Shown: one piece after another, positions 60,273 to 64,000 of the stretch
Layout: each line of letters begins with the position of its first letter
How positions within the stretch are numbered: the stretch's first letter is position 1
Assembly (NCBI GenBank): GCA_904063045.1
Contig: CAJFCJ010000012.1
Span: 744,001-808,000, forward strand
Source: Dimorphilus gyrociliatus
Lineage: Eukaryota > Annelida > Polychaeta > Dinophilidae
Length of the DNA stretch: 64,000 nt
Reading direction: 5' to 3'
The notes under the pieces: generated by a model
Told to the model about the DNA's origin: nothing
The model's database searches: none
What the model saw: the letters and a program-made list of their open reading frames with translations, nothing else
Translations under genes and position numbers: made by a program

Positions 60273-60974
60273 ATTAATTCTTAACAATTTATGAAATTAT
60301 CTCTGTAAATTAATTCCTGTAACAATTACTAAAACTATGTTAACATTTTTCTACCTAATACACTCTTGAGTACAAACCAGTTTCGCTATAGTAGTTCAAC
60401 GACCGGGTCATTTCGGTGACATTTAAACCAAATAAGAAAGGAAGACGCGGTTTGAACGCAAACTCTTCACTTTCACTTTATAAAATTAAGCGGTAACAGT
60501 AACAAAGAGTTACATTCATTAAATGGAAATTTTAATTGTGAATTTTTAAAAGATAGAAAACGTGCAAACTGGTAATGACAACTATATTCTATATTTTGTT
60601 ATTTATAATATATTTTACGACAATCTTTCCGCCATCTTCTTTCATCTTTCGTCATTATTTTATTTATTTATTTAATTTTTAAAAAAATGGCAAAACATCC
60701 GCTATTTAAATAAACTTTTAACTGAAAGCATAAATTAGTTGTCGGGCAAAAACAAATTTATCTAACATTTATAAAAATTAGAAAATTAATCCTTCTATAT
60801 CTACGAATAAGTTTTAAATATATAGGCTTACAACTGTCCAAAATGTTGAGTTTTTTTTAGCATATACGTGATCCTAAAGTTTCATTACAAGAGCTGCTAT
60901 AGGCATATTTTTTTCAATACTCTTTTGTTAAAAAAAAACAGTTTCACTTGGCAATCTTTCTTAAAACGCATCAG
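60273..60974. other. Intergenic/promoter region of the SLC4-like gene
   Basis: It holds CCGCCATCTTC at 60629-60639 (GAAGATGGCGG on the minus strand, a near-perfect YY1 core) about 350 bp upstream of the first proposed exon. No exon is supported. Confidence 0.5.
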
Positions 60975-60987
60975 ATGGTTGATCAGG

Positions 60988-63900
60988 ATGGTGAGTACTT
61001 TTTAAAACTTATAAACTATATAGATTCTCAATTTTGATAGATAAGTTGAGTTTATATACGTGTTCTTTATATAAATATATTTATATATATGATATAGAAA
61101 TATATATTTGAATATATATAAATAACTGTATTTATACAGTTAGACTTAGAAGAGCAAAAACATAGTAAAAAGTTTTTTACTTTCTTAATTTACTTTCAAA
61201 AACTCTGTTATTTATTTATTCAAAAAATATTAATAAATATTTTTATTAATCATAATTTATAGTTAAATTATTAATTTTCTTTCCTTAATTTGGATATTTA
61301 ATACTTTTTAACATTGCGTTATACTTACTTTCTATTCTTTCTTAAATGATGTAATTATACCAAGAACAACAGTCTAATAGATAAACTGTTTATTTATAGT
61401 TATTTTACACAAGTACATATAGTATGTATGTGTATTTATAATTTTCTTACTAGTAGCCTTTGAAACTTACTAACCTCCAATACACTGGGTACATAAAAAA
61501 ATACGTAATATGTATTGTATCACTGTAGTATGAAAGTAGACGTTTTCTTTAAAAAGACCATGATGTTTGTAAAAGCAAAAAGAAATAAGGAACATTAATT
61601 ATGTTGTTAAAAGGCAGTGCAATGTTTTTTAGTATATTTAGAAAGTTTCTATTTTTGTTTCTCTATATAGGATGGGAAAGAGGAAAACGAAGACAACCAG
61701 GAATTTGGTACTGTTCCTTTAAGAGATTATGGGAATCTTGCACATGTCCCATATGGAGATGAAGAACAAGACGCTCAAAGTAAGTAATTGAAGATAGGAC
61801 ATGGAAACTTTTTAGTATAGAAAAAGAAGATGTTTATTTCAAGGAAAATTGTCTAATTTCTATTAAATGAAGTTAAATTTCTGTTAAATGCGTAATAAAT
61901 ATTCGATACAAAGGGTGAATGCTTTATAACTTTTTGAAATTGATAAATTAGATTGGGCATAGTTTGCTATCTATCATATGAAATCTGCGGCACGGATCGC
62001 CACTGTCATTTAAATAAGACATTTTCATTGTATATTGGTAGATTTAACCCTAATATTTATTGTATAAAATTTAGTATATACTGTATATATCTATATAAAC
62101 ATACAATCAAGCTTTTATTAATATTTATAAAACGTATTAATATTGTTAAATTGTTCTTGAAATGTGTTTTTCACATATATATATGTGCAAAGATAGATAA
62201 CTTGTTAGGTGAATGAACTTTCATTAACCTTTTATAGGGTTTATCTCATAAAAGCATTTTTCCACAGTCAGCAAATTTTAAATTTTGTTTCTGTCCCTTT
62301 TAGCTTCAATGAACTAGATATATAGGCTCAGGTTTGAGAGAGTTTCCCTCATCTAAATATAAAGAAGAATTAGGTGAATGGAATTTTTCTCACCCCGATT
62401 CTTTCGTAGGACGTCTGAACTGTGAGTCACCTTTACATATGGGTCACTCATTTCCACGTATCAAGTTCAAATCACTTTCCCAAGGTTCTGTTGTACAAAA
62501 TTTAAAAATTTGACCAAATTTCCTTTTAATATGTTTATTGGTTTATTAACCAACTTTCTAGTTATATCTTTATTACTTAATAGTTTAAAAATTTGATGAT
62601 ATTAACTACTTTGAAATATTATTCTCTACGAAGGTTGAATAAGCGGATAAATCCTAAATTAGAATACCAGGGCATATTGTGGGTTGTACTGTTACTCAGC
62701 AATTTCTTTAATTTTAACTTTCTATATCCAGAGTAACTTTTTGGGTATTCGTTGACTTTGTTTAAAAGTGAATGCTTACGTGATTTTTGTATCGACAGAA
62801 AAAGAGAATCTGTTTCATTAAAACAGAATTTTCTCCTAGGTCATCATAGGGAACATTATGTCGTCCCATCCATGTTTACTGCCTTACATGGACAACCGAA
62901 GAGTACTCATGATTCTTTTAGAAGAGGCCGTCATAGGAGGCGTCGAGCAATGTCTATAGAATCTAAAAGAGGGGTAGATCAAATTTTTCATTTTCTTCAT
63001 TATTTCATTTAATAAATATTATTGTTTTGAAATGTAGAATCACTCAAAAGATGGAAAGAAGAAAAAATCCAATACTGAAGTGGTAGAAGAAAATAAAGAA
63101 GAAACAACCCCAAAATTTCCATTTCCTTTACCAAGAAGCGAAAGTACTACTACTCAAAATAGCTCTGATGGTCGAACGATGACTATGATGCAAAGTTATT
63201 ATTCTTTAATCAGTTATTTAAGTTTAGAGATAATTCAATTTACACTACTTTAAAGGGAATTCTTCGTCTCATCGTATGCAAGAATTACTGGAAGGAAAAC
63301 ACGACGACGATGACGATGACAAAGAACACATTGATCATACACCGCATACTCTTTTCTGTGAAATGGATGTCCTGAGAATAGAGAGTTCTGGAGAAAAACA
63401 ATTTCATGAAACAGCTAGATGGTTAAAATTTGAAGAAGATGTCGAAGAAGAAGGAGAGAGATGGTCAAAACCTCACGTCGCTGCCCTTCCGCTCCATTCT
63501 CTTTTTCAACTTAGAGATATGTTTGCTAGTAGATGCGCTTTCTGTTTTGATATCCTTGCCAGAACGAGAGGGACAATTCTAGGTAAGAAAGAACAAGAAA
63601 ATTAATAAAACATCTTCTAATACATTAGTATAAATTAATTTTTCTTTTACATAAAGAAAATATCATGGATGAATTATGTAACATGAGCCTTCTCCAAGAA
63701 AGTAAAAAGGAAGATGTTTATAGAATTATGATGGCTAATGTTGTTCATTTACACGAAGTTGGCAAGCATAATCACAGCGGCTTACCAATAATAAGAAGCA
63801 TGAAGGAAATCGCTGACAGAAAAATGTCTAGAAAAAGCAATAGTATGGAGGGTAAAGAATTTAAACCAAAATTTTCATCGACGATTATTAATATTCATTT

Positions 63901-64000
63901 ACTTTATTTAGATGATGAAGGGTCGCTATCGAGGAGATCAAGTACAGCAAGTTTAAATGGTATGCCAAATGTAGTTCATAAGGTAGTTTTATTATTGAAT
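60988..64000 (+). CDS. SLC4-family sodium bicarbonate transporter, N-terminal part (cut by window end)
   Basis: Seven exons reach the right edge: ATG at 60988-60990 (last codon of exon 1), 61671-61779, 62840-62973, 63038-63194, 63256-63582, 63657-63851 and 63912 onward. Phases 0, 1, 0, 1, 1, 1 are consistent. The protein has the SLC4A7/8/10-like N-terminus: an acidic start, SHHREHYVV followed by a basic RRGRHRRRR stretch, then a cytoplasmic domain with [21 protein letters not shown] and the strongly conserved [35 protein letters not shown]. Family role: electrogenic or electroneutral Na+/HCO3- cotransport for pH control; the transport mode needs the missing membrane domain. An upstream out-of-frame ATG at 60975 makes a short overlapping uORF. 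Confidence 0.88.

Noticed and set aside
61953-62216. + strand frame inside an SLC4 intron
   Set aside because: AT-rich low-complexity translation with no splice phase fitting the gene.

Overview
This is nuclear DNA from an animal. It is strongly AT-rich. Coding regions are split by many short introns (often about 50-110 bp) with GT...AG ends. It holds a tRNA-Leu(AAG) gene with an intron, long GA/CT and TA microsatellites, and metazoan families: a DEG/ENaC channel, class A and GABA-B-like GPCRs, an SLC4 bicarbonate transporter, an ankyrin/SOCS-box protein and a DM9 protein. There are no operons, ribosome binding sites, CRISPR arrays or insertion sequences. The compact genes and the DM9, SEA and chitin-binding content would suit a small-genome invertebrate such as a lophotrochozoan (annelid-like). 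That assignment is inference, not shown by the sequence.

Layout. 1-4.6 kb: gene-poor. 4.6-10.5 kb: secreted SnoaL-like protein (+), a small basic hypothetical protein (+), and a secreted protein with a possible transcobalamin-like C-terminus (-). 10.5-14 kb: no genes seen. 14-19 kb: ankyrin/SOCS-box adaptor, PPxY single-pass membrane protein and cytochrome P450 (all +). 20.5-23.7 kb: two tandem EF-hand genes (-) sharing gene structure. 24-31 kb: a run of single-pass membrane proteins, including a type II mucin with SEA, Ser/Thr-rich, EGF and chitin-binding (CBM14) parts. 31.8-38.8 kb: a GABA-B-like 7TM gene (-) interleaved with a small membrane-protein gene (+). 39-40 kb: class A GPCR (-). 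41.4 kb: tRNA-Leu. 44.8-52.5 kb: a 15-exon gene (-) for a roughly 2,238-residue DEG/ENaC channel. 53.8-55.2 kb: SLC10-type sodium symporter. 56.4-57.6 kb: DM9 protein behind a TATA box and GATA motifs. 58.9-60.3 kb: methyltransferase of the Rv2258c type. 61 kb to the right edge: N-terminal part of an SLC4 sodium/bicarbonate transporter, cut by the window end.

I assembled the exon models by hand. In each multi-exon model the exon phases join without a frame break, which is the main support beyond homology.

The standout is the DEG/ENaC gene. The ectodomain region just after TM1 is filled by PAN, four MAM, one kringle and three LDLR-A modules, then a Gly/Pro-rich minisatellite-encoded stalk with a multibasic site in front of it. 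I know of no described channel with this arrangement. Other points worth following are the interleaved opposite-strand gene pair, a GABA-B-like receptor without a Venus-flytrap domain, a P450 lacking the I-helix acid, and a recurrent CTGTATATA motif at the edges of TA repeats.
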